From the NCBI GenBank assembly GCA_944472155.2, contig OX235279.1, forward strand, positions 136,248,920-136,312,919: a stretch of 64,000 bases of DNA, written 5' to 3'. Position 1 is the stretch's first letter; every line of letters begins with the position of its first letter. Below, piece after piece: positions 22,476-35,200 of the stretch. Origin of the DNA: Trichobilharzia szidati (taxonomy: Eukaryota; Platyhelminthes; Trematoda; Strigeidida; Schistosomatidae). Under the pieces are notes generated by a model. It was not told the origin of the DNA. It saw only the letters and a list, made by a program, of their open reading frames with translations, and ran no database searches. Both the position numbers and the translations under genes were made by a program.

Positions 22476-24879
22476 AAATGAATTTGTTAGAAGACCGTTC
22501 CAAAAGATTCTAATGCTGAAATGGACAGAAGCAGTGATGAAACCGCCATAAACCGAATTCACGTAATTGAAATACAAAATCTACACAAACCTTTGCAATG
22601 TGTATATGCTTTCACGGGCGTGAAAAATTGCTTTATTATTATTCAGAATACGTATGCTGTCCATAGATTACTCAAGGACTCTCGAAACATCATACACGAC
22701 ATGCTGTTCCTCGAAGTCCCTAATATTTGTAGATGACAAATACTTGCTGGAAAAGGTGTTTTATTTAAAATCCCCTGTTTGACATAGTCAAATATTCTGT
22801 TCATGAACGGTTTCGCAGAGACCTTGTTTCATCTATTTTTGTATGTAATGGCAAATAGGTCTCACCTTTTACTTTCATAATGTGATCCCACGAAGCGCCG
22901 ACTTTACAAGTTGCACCACACTTATGTCTCTTCAAGATACTTCATCCTTACAATCGTCTTTTAATGTACACGCTGATTTTAATGGTTTTTGCACTTTAGT
23001 TTTTATCCTTTTATTTTTTTCCCTTTCTATATATTTCACAGGTGATGAGATAAGTGAAAGTCTTAGATGGTCAGTAAACTGAAGTCCCTGAAATACGTGG
23101 GAAATATTCTCGTTTTGAAAGAAAAGTCCGTAATTCATATATAGGTTTGAATAATTGTATTAAGTGTATATTGGACGTTTGAACGAGCGGGAACAGTTAG
23201 TGAGGGTGATTTGGATTAAGTCGTTACGTAAGTCGCACATGTTTCTAGTTTGCTAGTTGTCTTTATGTTTATGTGTTAAAAAAGTGTTATGCACTCGTTA
23301 TTAAACAGGCGCATCAAGGTTTGTGAGTCATGTGTATTTTAAGTTGTCATTTTATAATGTACCTTTATAGTAATCGGCGTTCTGTTGAATTATGGACAAA
23401 TATACAGAATAACACCGAGCCTAACTACCAACGAAGTAGCTTTGAACAAACTATTAAATCGTCTCCTTGGAACAGACATTTGTTATGTATACAGGTGTAT
23501 TTGGCGCCAATAAACGTAATCACAACAGTTAGGAGTGGTTAAGGGTCCTATATGTGAAAAAATGTCTCCTGACTCCTCATAGGAGTGGTTAGTAGTGAAT
23601 TTTAAACTACGTTTCTCTATAAATGACTGTATATCATATTCCTTCATTTTCTAAATATGCACGAAATTCTGTGACATTTGTGTTTTGCAGATACCTGGAC
23701 TAACCAAAATAGGGAGCAAAACTATTGAAACCAGTATAAACTTAGAACTTTGCTAGCTTACCAAATCGTCTTCAGTGCTTCCAAGGCCTTCATCAACTGG
23801 TCTGCTTGAAAGTTGCATTCTTTTAATAATACGCGCGTAGACTTTTAAGAGTGTGTTCTGTGTTAATACCTTAACTTTGTCTTTAGATTATAGGATGCTT
23901 TCAGTGCTCCTAAAGTCCATGATAAAATGCTAAATGTCTGAATTCCGTTTAAGTGCCGTTTTGCAGTACAAATGGTTTCTAGGCGAAACTGCTTGGATTA
24001 TTTCAAGACATTGCGCTGAATAGGAAGGTGTTGATTATTCTGGAAATTTTAGAGTGCTGAATGCCATGAATCACTATGCTAACCTAATATCACCCATGTC
24101 ATATATTGGTAAGCATAACTCTGTTTCAAGTGAATCTCATAAAAACCACACGAGTCATTTCATTCGATTACTTCGTGTACTTCACATGTTTTTAAAACTG
24201 GTGGCTGTTGATTGTCTGATTGACATTCTGTAATGGGCTCAATGTGCGATAATCCTTCCTGGTCTTCACTGTCTCCTAGTGTATGGATAGAGTGAAATGG
24301 TCGAGTTTTGGGAGGTTGAGTCAGCTGTAGGAGAATGATTAATGATGGAATCTCAATGCCTATAAGCATATTAGATATTTACTAGCTTGTGGACTTTTTA
24401 GGTCTGCCAACCAATAAGCCTATATAGCATTCAGTGTTCTGCTTACGTCTAAGGCTTGGCTATAGAAGTTCGAGATTTAAAAAGATTTTCAGTTTTTGAT
24501 TTTTGTTGTTTTAGGCAGAGTAACGTGTTAACTCTCAGTTAGGTTAGGCTTAGTTTTAAGTGGCTGTTAACGTGTATAGAGCTGTGGCTTAATGGTGTAG
24601 GCACTTGACTTGCAACCACTGCTTTAGGGTTCGGATGCAACAATTGGTTGTTGGTTAATAACTGCATTTCTAGTCGGTGCAGATGTATTCTGTCCTTATC
24701 CAGATTCTGAACATTGTCATTCACCTTCATCTAATTATTCTCGTCCCTGAATATTTTCCACTACATTTTTTTCCTTGAATAAAGCAAGAAGAACATGTTG
24801 AGCAAACTAACATGATAATGCTAGATGCGTACAACCATGAACAACTTAATACCAATCTGCAGAGTACTCAAATACTTGT
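22476..24879. other. No recognised gene; weak coding-like scraps
   Basis: The stretch holds only short frames. On the minus strand 24319-24163 reads LTQPPKTRPFHSIHTLGDSE after a possible acceptor CTCCTACAG and ends in a stop; it could be a terminal exon of an unknown gene, but no partner was found. A tRNA-like word order (GAGCTGTGGCTTAATGGTGTAG then GGGTTCGGATGC) at 24581-24637 looks like an old SINE head. Confidence 0.3.
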
Positions 24880-25145
24880 TATTAATTATAAAGGTGATGG
24901 ATATATTTTTTGAATCGAATATGAAGGAAGACTGAATTATTTTCAACTGTATGAAATGTTGCTTCTATATTGTATTTATCACTGAATTTTTCAGGATATC
25001 GATTATTCATTAGCCACTTTTCAGTGATAGTGAGCTTATCGTCAAGTTTTTCCCTTGAACAAAGCTTTTTATTGTGGTAAAACAATTTCCTCATCAGACT
25101 TCGTATGTTTTTCGACAAAGCTTTTGAAATTCTCATACAGCTCCA
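24880..25145 (-). mobile_element. Penelope-like element fragment
   Basis: The minus-strand frame reads ITEKWLMNNRYPEKFSDKYN, matching the segment between RT and GIY-YIG of Penelope-like elements (E-x5-L-x-x-N-x-YPx-xFI-x-K). No catalytic RT motif or GIY-YIG core is left. This makes a further, more decayed PLE in the window. Confidence 0.55.
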
Positions 25146-25446
25146 TAACTAAAATATTTGAATCTTTGGTATATTGATATTAAGTTCTTCGTGGTTGTAC
25201 TCACCTGACAAAGACCAACGGAATACAACTAGGTCATTTTTTTCCTGCACAATATGTTTTTCTTGTTTTAGTCAACTTGATCGAACAAAACAATTGTATG
25301 ATATTTAATTTCTATACTTTTATGTGCACTCCTTCGGAAGTATGCTGATTCGCACTAATAAACTTTTATAAAAGGTCCTACTTTGCCTAGTAAAACAGTA
25401 GTTTATTCTCAAATAGTTTCATTGATAGTGTTTTGGAGTTGTAATC

Positions 25447-25719
25447 CGATGTCGTATTCAAGGTTCAGGTGTATTCTTTCAGTCATCTCATGCAAGATAC
25501 GAAGAACTGATGGGTGAACCGTTAGTTCGTGACATTGAAACAAATACTCAGTCAATAATCTCATCAGCTGTAGATTTTGTCAGTCACACAGGTCAAAGCT
25601 GTGGGGTAGCAATAATGCTTTTCTATTCGTTTATCTTGCATGAAGTTCATCAGTCGTGCTGGAGAAAATGCGAGAAATGGGTGAACATACATGCAGTGAC
25701 AGTGATTAGAGAAAAATAA
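25447..25719 (+). other. Unidentified open frame
   Basis: The frame is open for 90 codons before a stop at 25717-25719 and contains FFQSSHARYEELMGEPLVRD and IETNTQSIISSAVDFV. A pyrimidine-rich acceptor-like TATTCTTTCAG ends at about 25479. Composition is more protein-like than neighbouring chance frames, but I recognise no family and see no clear donor. It could be an exon of an unknown gene or a repeat relic. Confidence 0.3.
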
Positions 25720-28086
25720 CGATTTCCGAACCTTCCAAAGCCTCAATAGCGTTGCATTTGTCCCATGTATTTGCAAAGTATGACTTTCTTAAGTGTTGAT
25801 TATCACCTTATTCGTATCGAATTCATTTCTCCCATTAACTTCAATTCAATTTAAAGCAAGATTTCTGGTGACCATCAACCGTGTCTGCTTAACTTACTGT
25901 TGTAATTAGGTATAACCCTCACATTTAATTTTTGATTGTAATCTTTCAACTAATCATTTCTTTCAATAACTAGTGTCCTGACTAGGTAGTCAGTCTTTTC
26001 TATCATGTTTACCTAGGTTATTTCACTCTTGTATAGCAGTATTTGCAGCAGTTCTGATTTCTCTGTTGAAAGTGAAGAAAAAATACCAATTGCCGGGCCA
26101 TGTATTTTCACTGCTACGCAATCACCGTACTTTATTCTAGCAAACAGAAACGTAGGTGCTATTAGAAACCTAAAACCGGATTATTACTAACTTATTCAGT
26201 GAATTCCATTCGTTGAATACTACAAACAAATTAGTTGTCATGTTTCACACTTTCGCAGTTTGTAAATAACTGTCTTCTTTTTACGCTCGAAAGTCTCATT
26301 TATACTTTTGTCTCCTTGTTCACCATAATTTCTGTCAATGTTAAAAATGTTTATTTGTTAAGCGAAAAACTGACTAGGTAGTGAGATACCAATCTTTTAC
26401 ATTTGATCGTTATGTATCGCTGTATAGTGATATTCAAGTCTTTCAGTATCGAAATAAAATCGATGATATGCACTCAAATAGTAAAATAGTAAGTAATTAA
26501 CTAGTAACACTAAGAGTTATGTTCGTGACTATGGTAGTTTAAGTGTTTGTTGTATAGACTGTAAATACCTGCTCCACTAAGTGAGTGTGTATGGAGTACG
26601 GAGTACTTTATTTTCGGACCCACCAATTAACTGTGAGAAATAGTGTTCATAGTATCTGGAAACATTATTTCTGGAATTTTCCAACTTATTTCTTTATTCT
26701 GTCGACTTTTTGACCTAGTACAGTGTCGATCTACAAAAGTGATATTAATTTCATAGAGCTCTCATTTACCTGGACTTTGTCAACGAATACAGTAGATTGT
26801 GATACAAACCATGAACTATTTAACTTCCGCATAGCCTGAGATTTTTCGGGTTGACATCATTTTGATTAAATCGCAACAAGTCTCATTGATTCGAACTGAA
26901 CTCTATTTACTGAAGTCTTTTCAGTTGGTAGCGTTGCTGCTGACTAACCAGTTTATCAATGTAGAATTGTACAGAACTGCATTAGTTCAAGCTGGACGCT
27001 GGTAATTATGCCACAGTATAAATCCGAAATCCCGTAGTTTCAGTTAGTGAGACTTGTCGGATATGACGTAAGGTCCGGACTTTGAAAGCACCAATATCAA
27101 ATCCGTAGCGTGCTTTTAAGGAACTATGGATGGTGTTTCTATGGCTTAAGTCAATATGAGCGGTCATAATGTGAAAAAAACTGTCTGGGGAATGGTTTTA
27201 GCAGTAGAAGTAAATTAGTGATGTGGGTGGGCGATAAACAGTAAATTTTGATTGCATATGAAAGCGTGTGGGCAGTTGATTTTCTAAACCATCCGAAAGT
27301 TAGAAAGCATTAATGTTTTATGACTGTTGATTCCAGTGGACGACTGCTTGAGACCATTCACAGACTATTTGGGAGTGGGCTTTGCATTATTTCGCTTATA
27401 GAGGAGACAACCGTCGACTGCAGTCTGATTGAACGAATAACCATTCTAGAACTTTTCACAGAAATGCAGCTATTCAAGTCGCCAGCCTTAATGAAAGTAC
27501 CGATTACAGTGAAGAAAAAATACAGTTAATTAAACTATAGTAATACAGGATGAGTAATTAAATGAATAGTAAAAATTCAATGGATCTAGAGGACCAAACC
27601 GAGTGAAAACATCTGCGCCATCGAGGGTGATTTAGAGCGAAGTCGCCAACAAATCCCCTGCTGTGAACTGTATTAGAGTAGGCTGGGACGTGGATTTTTT
27701 TCCAACCTGCCCTCAGTGGGGATCTGGCAGTCGGTTTTTAGTCAACGCGTCACTAGTGCCAGTCCCACCACTTCAGCCTGGAAAACTGGTTGGTATCAAT
27801 AGCCCTTTCACAGTAAGTCTGGTACATGAAACATATGTTCTAGGTAGTTGATTTCAAACAGTTGGTTCACAGAGTGGTGGGGTGGCATAGCTGGATTACT
27901 GGTTGCCTAAAAGAAACACAGTAATGACATTGCACTCTTCCTGGTTAGCAATATGACTTCACCCTCACACCCCCACTACGCAGTTGGGAATACCCTATAA
28001 TTATAATTGTTCTCGTTTTAACCGCCTCCTAACTGACTTTTCTGGAACGGTACGACTTTGAAGAACATTCGTTCCAACAAGTTTAG
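25720..28086. other. Upstream flank of the Fcf2 gene, no recognised exon
   Basis: The start codon and promoter of the Fcf2 gene may lie here, but no start or 5' exon could be fixed. Chance frames at 27320-27529 and 27663-27851 show no family signature. Confidence 0.3.
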
Positions 28087-29174
28087 TTCATTGATTTACT
28101 GTGGTTTGAACGCAATAACTGTCGTTTGGGTAGGTGCAAACTAAGATTAATAAAGTAAGTAACTGTTCATATCTGTTGGTTTTCGATGGTCGCCAATTAT
28201 ATCCAATGCTTAAATGAAGTTTGGTAAGTTATTACAAAAAATAACTGTAAGCTAGTAGTCAGCTTTGAATTATTATTTACTCTCTTTCTGTTTCAGATAT
28301 TCCTCAATTGACCGATCTACCTGCTCACAACTGAGATTACCAAGAAGAAAATCACTACTTTCAGAGTCGGTTTTAACTTTGTATGATGCAGGAAGCTGAA
28401 TTGTCTTTTATACCATATAACACCTCACACGTGTATGTTTATTTGGTTTGAAGTTATCGAATTGTATCAGTTAAAGTGATTTCTAGTTTTGTTACATTTT
28501 GTTAGTAAGCTGTCTGAAAATCAATAGTATCACAAACATTTCAGTATATTATCCTTGTGATTTTACCAGTAAATTAAAAAAAATAATAAGACTGTGGTCG
28601 TTGGTCAGTATTTTTCATTAAAGGATGAGCATGAAAATACACCACATCGCTCATCAGCCATGTTTGCGTACCGATGAAGAGTCACAAATTACGGAGGAAC
28701 ATCTCTCCAGTACTCGCTGGTTTTCAATGGTTCTCTAACTTACATCACTTCGTGATATAGTATGTAAGTGTTTAAGTTGTTTTAGGTTATTTGGTAACTG
28801 ATAAAATATGAACGGAAAAGGTATACATAACCGTAGAGACAACGCAGAGTGGTGTAGTGCATGTAAAAAATCTCTCTAAGTTTACAAGTGAAACAATGCC
28901 AAAAATGCCAGGCAGATAAAATATAGGTAGCAGTGATATTCATATAAGTGAGTTACTTGGAAAATGAAAAGCTCAGATGATGATAAAAAGACGCAGAAAA
29001 GGCATATATGCAACTTTCTTGTGACAGTTAATACCTAAATACATCACCTAGGGGTTTCATTCAATTTCTTCTAGCAATTTGTAGTAGGAAGCGTGTAGTT
29101 TTTTGAACAGGTCAGAATAACAATCACAACTTTCATTGATCTTTTCTGTTTTTTTTTGGTTTGTTTTATACTTT

Positions 29175-29218
<44 letters not shown>

Positions 29219-32200
29219 ATATGAACACGTTACGAGACCAAATAAGATGGAATAAGTAGACATGACTGATAAATAACCCGTAAAAGAAAAAATATTGAAC
29301 GGAATATGAACTTTCTATCGTCTACCCGTCTATCTTTGAAAAAAGATAGCATCAATACATATCTGCAAACAAGTGGAATTATTTCCCAAAGCTTTCGATC
29401 AAAAAACTTCTTGTTTCCTTATCTCACAGGTGGAATGGAAGCAACTGTTCAAGCGTATTAGGTTACTACGTTTGTGCAACTATAGCATAGCAGTTGAACT
29501 GCTGATAGTGGTCAAAATAATCTTACTCTTATGACGTTGAAGTGAAAACTGTTAGCTTTATTTCTTTAAGCAAATAATTTCAAGTGCTAAACAATTCATT
29601 ACAAATTGAACTTGATGTGTTCATTTCTGTAGTTTTAAGTTCCAGCACCTCGATTTAAAAATAATACACTTTTATGATTTAGATGGAAGCCACCGATCAA
29701 ACTGTCAGACTGCTCATCCGAATTTCTCCAGTCGTCTTCTGTAGACTATAGCATCTTAGAAAATCCATTTTCTTCTAAATCAGAACCTTATGATCCCAAG
29801 CTAGAAGCAAAATTATGGCAAGGATTGGGTATACTCAAGACTGATACTGTTGAAAATGAAAATGAAAAACCTGCTAGTGAGGTCAGTTTATTAAATGTCA
29901 GTGTTTATAAGTATTTGATTCACTATTTTTGTACACTGATGGGCGATGTTAACTAACATCACGTCACGCTGGGAAAGAGCTAGTGGTGGTCAAACCGAAA
30001 CATGACATCAGTCAACGAAATCCATAACAGTGACCTTAAGCCATATGCAGAGGTGTGGATTTTTGGTTTGGAGTCTTTGGGACGGTAAGAACCAATGGCT
30101 GGAGACAGTTGGCGATATGGCTCAAAGTTGTTCTCAATGACTGATGCAGATGCATTCACTCTTTGTGATTTGTCATATCCAATAAAACTATTGATCTTCC
30201 ATATTACTCTTCCTTTTCTGTCACACTTCTGTTTATTGTTTGTCCTTTGAACCTTCCTTTACTCTCTTCTCTTGCTTTATGTGCTACATGGAGTGTGGTA
30301 ATTCGAACAGCTGTACATCGGTGCAAAGTTCTATGTTGAAACCAGTCAGTCAGTCATTGTTTTTGTAAACGTCCGTTATCGCTAATTGATAATTACATTT
30401 ACGATGATGATAAGTCCACAAACAAGATTTGCAACCATATATGTTCAATCATATTGCACACCATCCTAGTGAATTGTGTAGAGAGGCTAAATTTACTGAC
30501 AGTCGTAGAACAGATAATGACTCACACTTGCTACGGTTATGCATAATAGACAGAGGGATGAAAACTTTGAAGAAGATGTATCCTTTATTATTTTCAAATA
30601 TAATTAACAATTTTGATATCACTTAACTTCTTCATTTACAATATCATTACTTTTTCGTTTACCTAAAGAATCCCTACTATCTGACGTCGATACCTGGTCT
30701 TCACAGTAAACGAGAAGTAAAAAGAATACGTCGGGTGAGTGCATTTAGTCGTGTTTTATAATTGGATATTATATTATAGCTAGCTACGAGTGTTAACTGC
30801 GTTTGTCATGGTTGATTAATTTCTATCGATACAGTCTAGGAAGTTTTATTTATTTATTATTTAGAAATTAATCATATTTCATCTTGACATATTTGATATT
30901 TTAATGCTGTGGGTTAGTAAAGTAAATTTTATCGTTATTTAAGATCGATAGTTGAACTAATGACTCTCCTTTCAACTGTAAACTACTCATGTAATCAGAA
31001 ACTGGTAGATTTCATTCTTAATCTACAGCCGTCATCTCTTTTTCAGTTGTCACGTTTATAAGATTCACTGACAGCTCAATAAATTCTCAGCTGAATTTAT
31101 TGTTCCTTGAGGTTCGAATATTTTAAAAATATGTGACTGGTGAGAAGTAAATTTCATCCATCTGATTTGCTAAGCAAATCTTTGATGAAGCAAGTCTGTC
31201 TGCGCTCCCCGCTTTACCTAAAGCAATACCATAATTACATCTATCCAGTTTTAAGTGCATATTGCTGTTTCTTTTAGCGTCATCAGGGTAAAGTGTTCCG
31301 AAGGGTGATCACTTGTAGTAATATGCATCTGTATATGATGTCCATCTATTTGTCAGTCTCATGAATTCCGTCTGATGGGTATACGCAGCATTTTACAGAG
31401 ATTTTCTTATCATTCATCATTCTTCAAATTATGATGCTACCTTTCATCTGTGAGGTGGTAAGTTTCATTGTTTCGGTGGCTTAGACACGTGTAAACCCAA
31501 TCATATCTGCCTTAATATTGCATTCTTTAACAACCATTTCAAGATTGTATGTGGTCAAAAAAGATGTTTGTAGAGTTTATAGTGAATATAAATAACTCTA
31601 TTGCAATAATGATTGTAACTGTTTTTCATAATTTAATGGAGTATATAGTACGAAATAGTAACAAGGGAATGTCACTGAAAACCGAATGTGTTTGTTAAAA
31701 TATCAGCACCACTGCCGAAATTTGATGCAAAAGTACTAATAGAATTGAAACAGTATTGAAAATTTCTCGTGTTGATAAATGTAACTTCACCTAGTCCAAA
31801 CACTGCAGGATAGTAAACATTCATTGAGTGTTTATCTTTTCCTATGGACCTATTTTGATTCTGTTATAGTCGACAGATATTCACTTCCAGTTGGAAGAAA
31901 CATTTCCCCAGGATTCATATTGCAGGTGTAATATAAAAATCACATAACACATTTCAAGAATTATGCACAGAGTCTTGTAGTGGACTATAAATATTAACCA
32001 CATTATACAAGAGTTAGTGCATAATTACTTAAGACTTGGTAGTCAGAAAGGGAATTCAACCTTAGATTCACTGAATGGTAATCCAGCGTTTAAATCAGTA
32101 AGACAAAGCAGCGTTGTCATTGCTATAAGTTATTTGTCATTTACAGCATACTTGTTTGATTGAAGTTGTCCCACCAGGTTTTCCTGCATTTTTCAAATGT

Positions 32201-35200
32201 TAAACAACACTTGAATAAATTATATCTTTTCCATAGGCCGAACGTAAAAGTAAACTGTCAAATTGGTTTGACTTGCCAAAACCTGACGTTACTGAAGAAG
32301 ATCGTGAAGATTTAGAACTAATTAGACTACGTCGAGCTATTTCTTCGGATACACATGTCAGAAAGGCAGACGGCAAAGCTACTTACTTCCAGGTAAATCA
32401 TTTAAAAGTTTCCATCAATTAATGTTTATTTCCATACTTTTCTATATTCTTGTTTCGCATAAACTACCTTATGTAGTTGAAGGCAATATTGGAACTGTAC
32501 CATACGACTTAGTATAAATTAGTATAAAAAGTTAGCAAAAAGTTAATTGATTTCTCACTCGTGTTAGCGTGATATTAGTTCATTGCACTGATTGAGGATG
32601 AATATTAGGATGAAAGACACCTTCTGATGACTGGTTTTTACAGGCTGAATTGTAGCATCTCCGTCCCTTTTTCTCAGTGGTTCTCAAAGAAAAAGGTCTT
32701 TGTCTTCGTTTGTCACAATTCTACCTCCCAGATGTTAGTAAATGAAGTATATATATACGCTTACTGGTTTGTTCACCTGAGCAGTTTTGTTAACATGGGG
32801 GGAATTCGTGACTCTAAGCTTATCGAAATAAAAGCTTTACAACCAAACCATCCGACTCAGAGAACACAACTACTCCAAAATCTTCCACCTGAGCTACACA
32901 TCTCCGTTACTATCTACATCAAAATGCCTGTACATCGATGTGGATTATGCTATGTGCATGACTGTCTACTGTAATACCATCCAGCAGGTAAATAGTTGAT
33001 TTAGGATATTATTACTATTCCTTTGTCTCACACCTCTGTTTACTGTCTCTATTATGCATTTCTTCTACTTTCTTCTCTTGCTATATGTGCTACATGGAGT
33101 GTGGTGACTTAAACTGCCGCTCATATATGCAAAGTTCTATGTCGAAAATCGACCGACCGACTGATTAAGATATTTCTGTGTGTCTCTGTGTGTGAATTTT
33201 ATGGTTAATACATCGCTGTCATGTGAAAAAGACAATAAGAATTTCACACTGGTCTATCAGTTGACGCTTCTGTGCAATTTTTACAGTTCATTCGACCGCT
33301 AACTGGGCAGTACTGTTGAAGAATATGTATGTGAAGTAGATCAGTTAATGGGACTGTTAATCTTTATCGACTGAAATGGTTATGCTCTGTGTCTATAATT
33401 ACAAGTAATTGATGAATATCTCACCACACAGGACTATATACACCTGGAGGAGCATCTAAGTTTTCGAAACTTTCTTTGTAATTCATGTTAGTGAGTGTGA
33501 ATTTTATTATATGGAATGCATGAAGCAAGGGAAATTCAACTGGTATGCCTAACGTGCAACTCTTTCAAATAATTAATTCATCTGTTTCTCTTGTCTACCT
33601 TGAATGCATTTTTGTGGATTCATGTTGTTTTTTACCAATTCAAAATTTCTGCTTTTTTTTCTAGAGAGGTGTAGTTGTAGACGATCCAGGCAGTTTCTAT
33701 GATAGACTACCACGTAAACAAAGAGGAAAAACTCTTGTTGATGAACTTTTAGCTAATGCTGAAATAATGAAGTAAGTCAAACCTTTTCGTTTTGGTAATT
33801 TGTTGATTATGGTTGTATGGATTTCTGGGATGAAATTTGTATTTTTTCTGTACTGTGTTATGTATTGTTTACTTCAGTGGGTAACACATTTTCCTGGCCT
33901 GCACACCGTTTTATCATTGTACATATAGATGAATACAATAGTCTGTGTCAAGAATGTTAAATTAACATTGTTTAAAACAGTTAGCCGCTTTTATAAATTT
34001 GGGTATTTAGTGTTGTTAGAAGACGGAAATCATCTGAAAAATGTGATGTATTTGCGCAATACATTTTGAACAATCTGAAGAATTTGCCATCAGTTGATCT
34101 TTCAGTAAACGAGATGGAGGCACTGTCACTTAGTTCCAATTTTTCTTTCCTACTAAACAATATTTCAGACTTGGGAATTGATTCCCAGTTTGAAAATGTG
34201 TATGATCAATTGAGTCCTCTAGTTCCTGCCTCGACAAATGATCAAAGCTGTTTGAAAGGTAAATTTTTTGATGTAACACATCAATTCTGTAATTCAAGTC
34301 GGGAACAAAAAAGCCCTAAAGGAATCACATAACAGATCTGATATAGTTATCCTGAAACCTGACAAAGGATCTGGTGTGGTTGTAATGGATAAATGTGATT
34401 ATAAAACAAAAATGTTATCCATTCTTAATGATAAGAGTAAATTCATAGCTGGTATCGGAAAATTGGAAGGGGAAGAAAAATCTCATTTAGTAAAACTTCG
34501 TGGCATAGATATTATTGAAGAACAAGATTTTAATTCATTGGAACCTTTAGGGGGGGGTCTAACTTTCCAAACCTTTATGGATTACCCAAGATTCATAAGG
34601 TTGGCAATCCATTACGTCCAATTCTATCAATGTGTCACTTTGTACACATAAATTAGCAAAATGGTTAGCTGACATTTTAAGCCCAATACACAATGAATTA
34701 TCTAAGTTCTCTTTGAAAGATACATTTGAACTTGTTGACTGTCTTGTAGACACGAATATAAAATGTATGAAAATGTATTTTTTTGATGTACAATATCAAC
34801 TCATGATGAAGTCCTCCAACCAATCATGCAATTGATTAAGACTATTGATATTCTTTGTGACTACACATCTTCTAGTTGTTTTTCATTCCCTTTTCCTTAA
34901 ACTCATTTGAAGGATTTATTACTATTATGTACTCATAACGTCCATTTCACATTAGAAGGTGAGCTCTTCCGACAGATGGATGGCGTTGCTTTGGGAAGTC
35001 TATTAAGACCTTTTTTGGCAGATGTGTATATGTTTATATTGAAAACCTGTCTGCTGATTTAACAACTAAAGTACCTTTCTGCAGGAGATATGTAGATGAC
35101 ATTATTTTGATATGCAGTGATCATGAAGATGCAAGTCGTCTTACTGGGTGGACTTAACTGTGTACAGAATCAGATAAGTCTTTCATGCGAGGAGGAAAAT

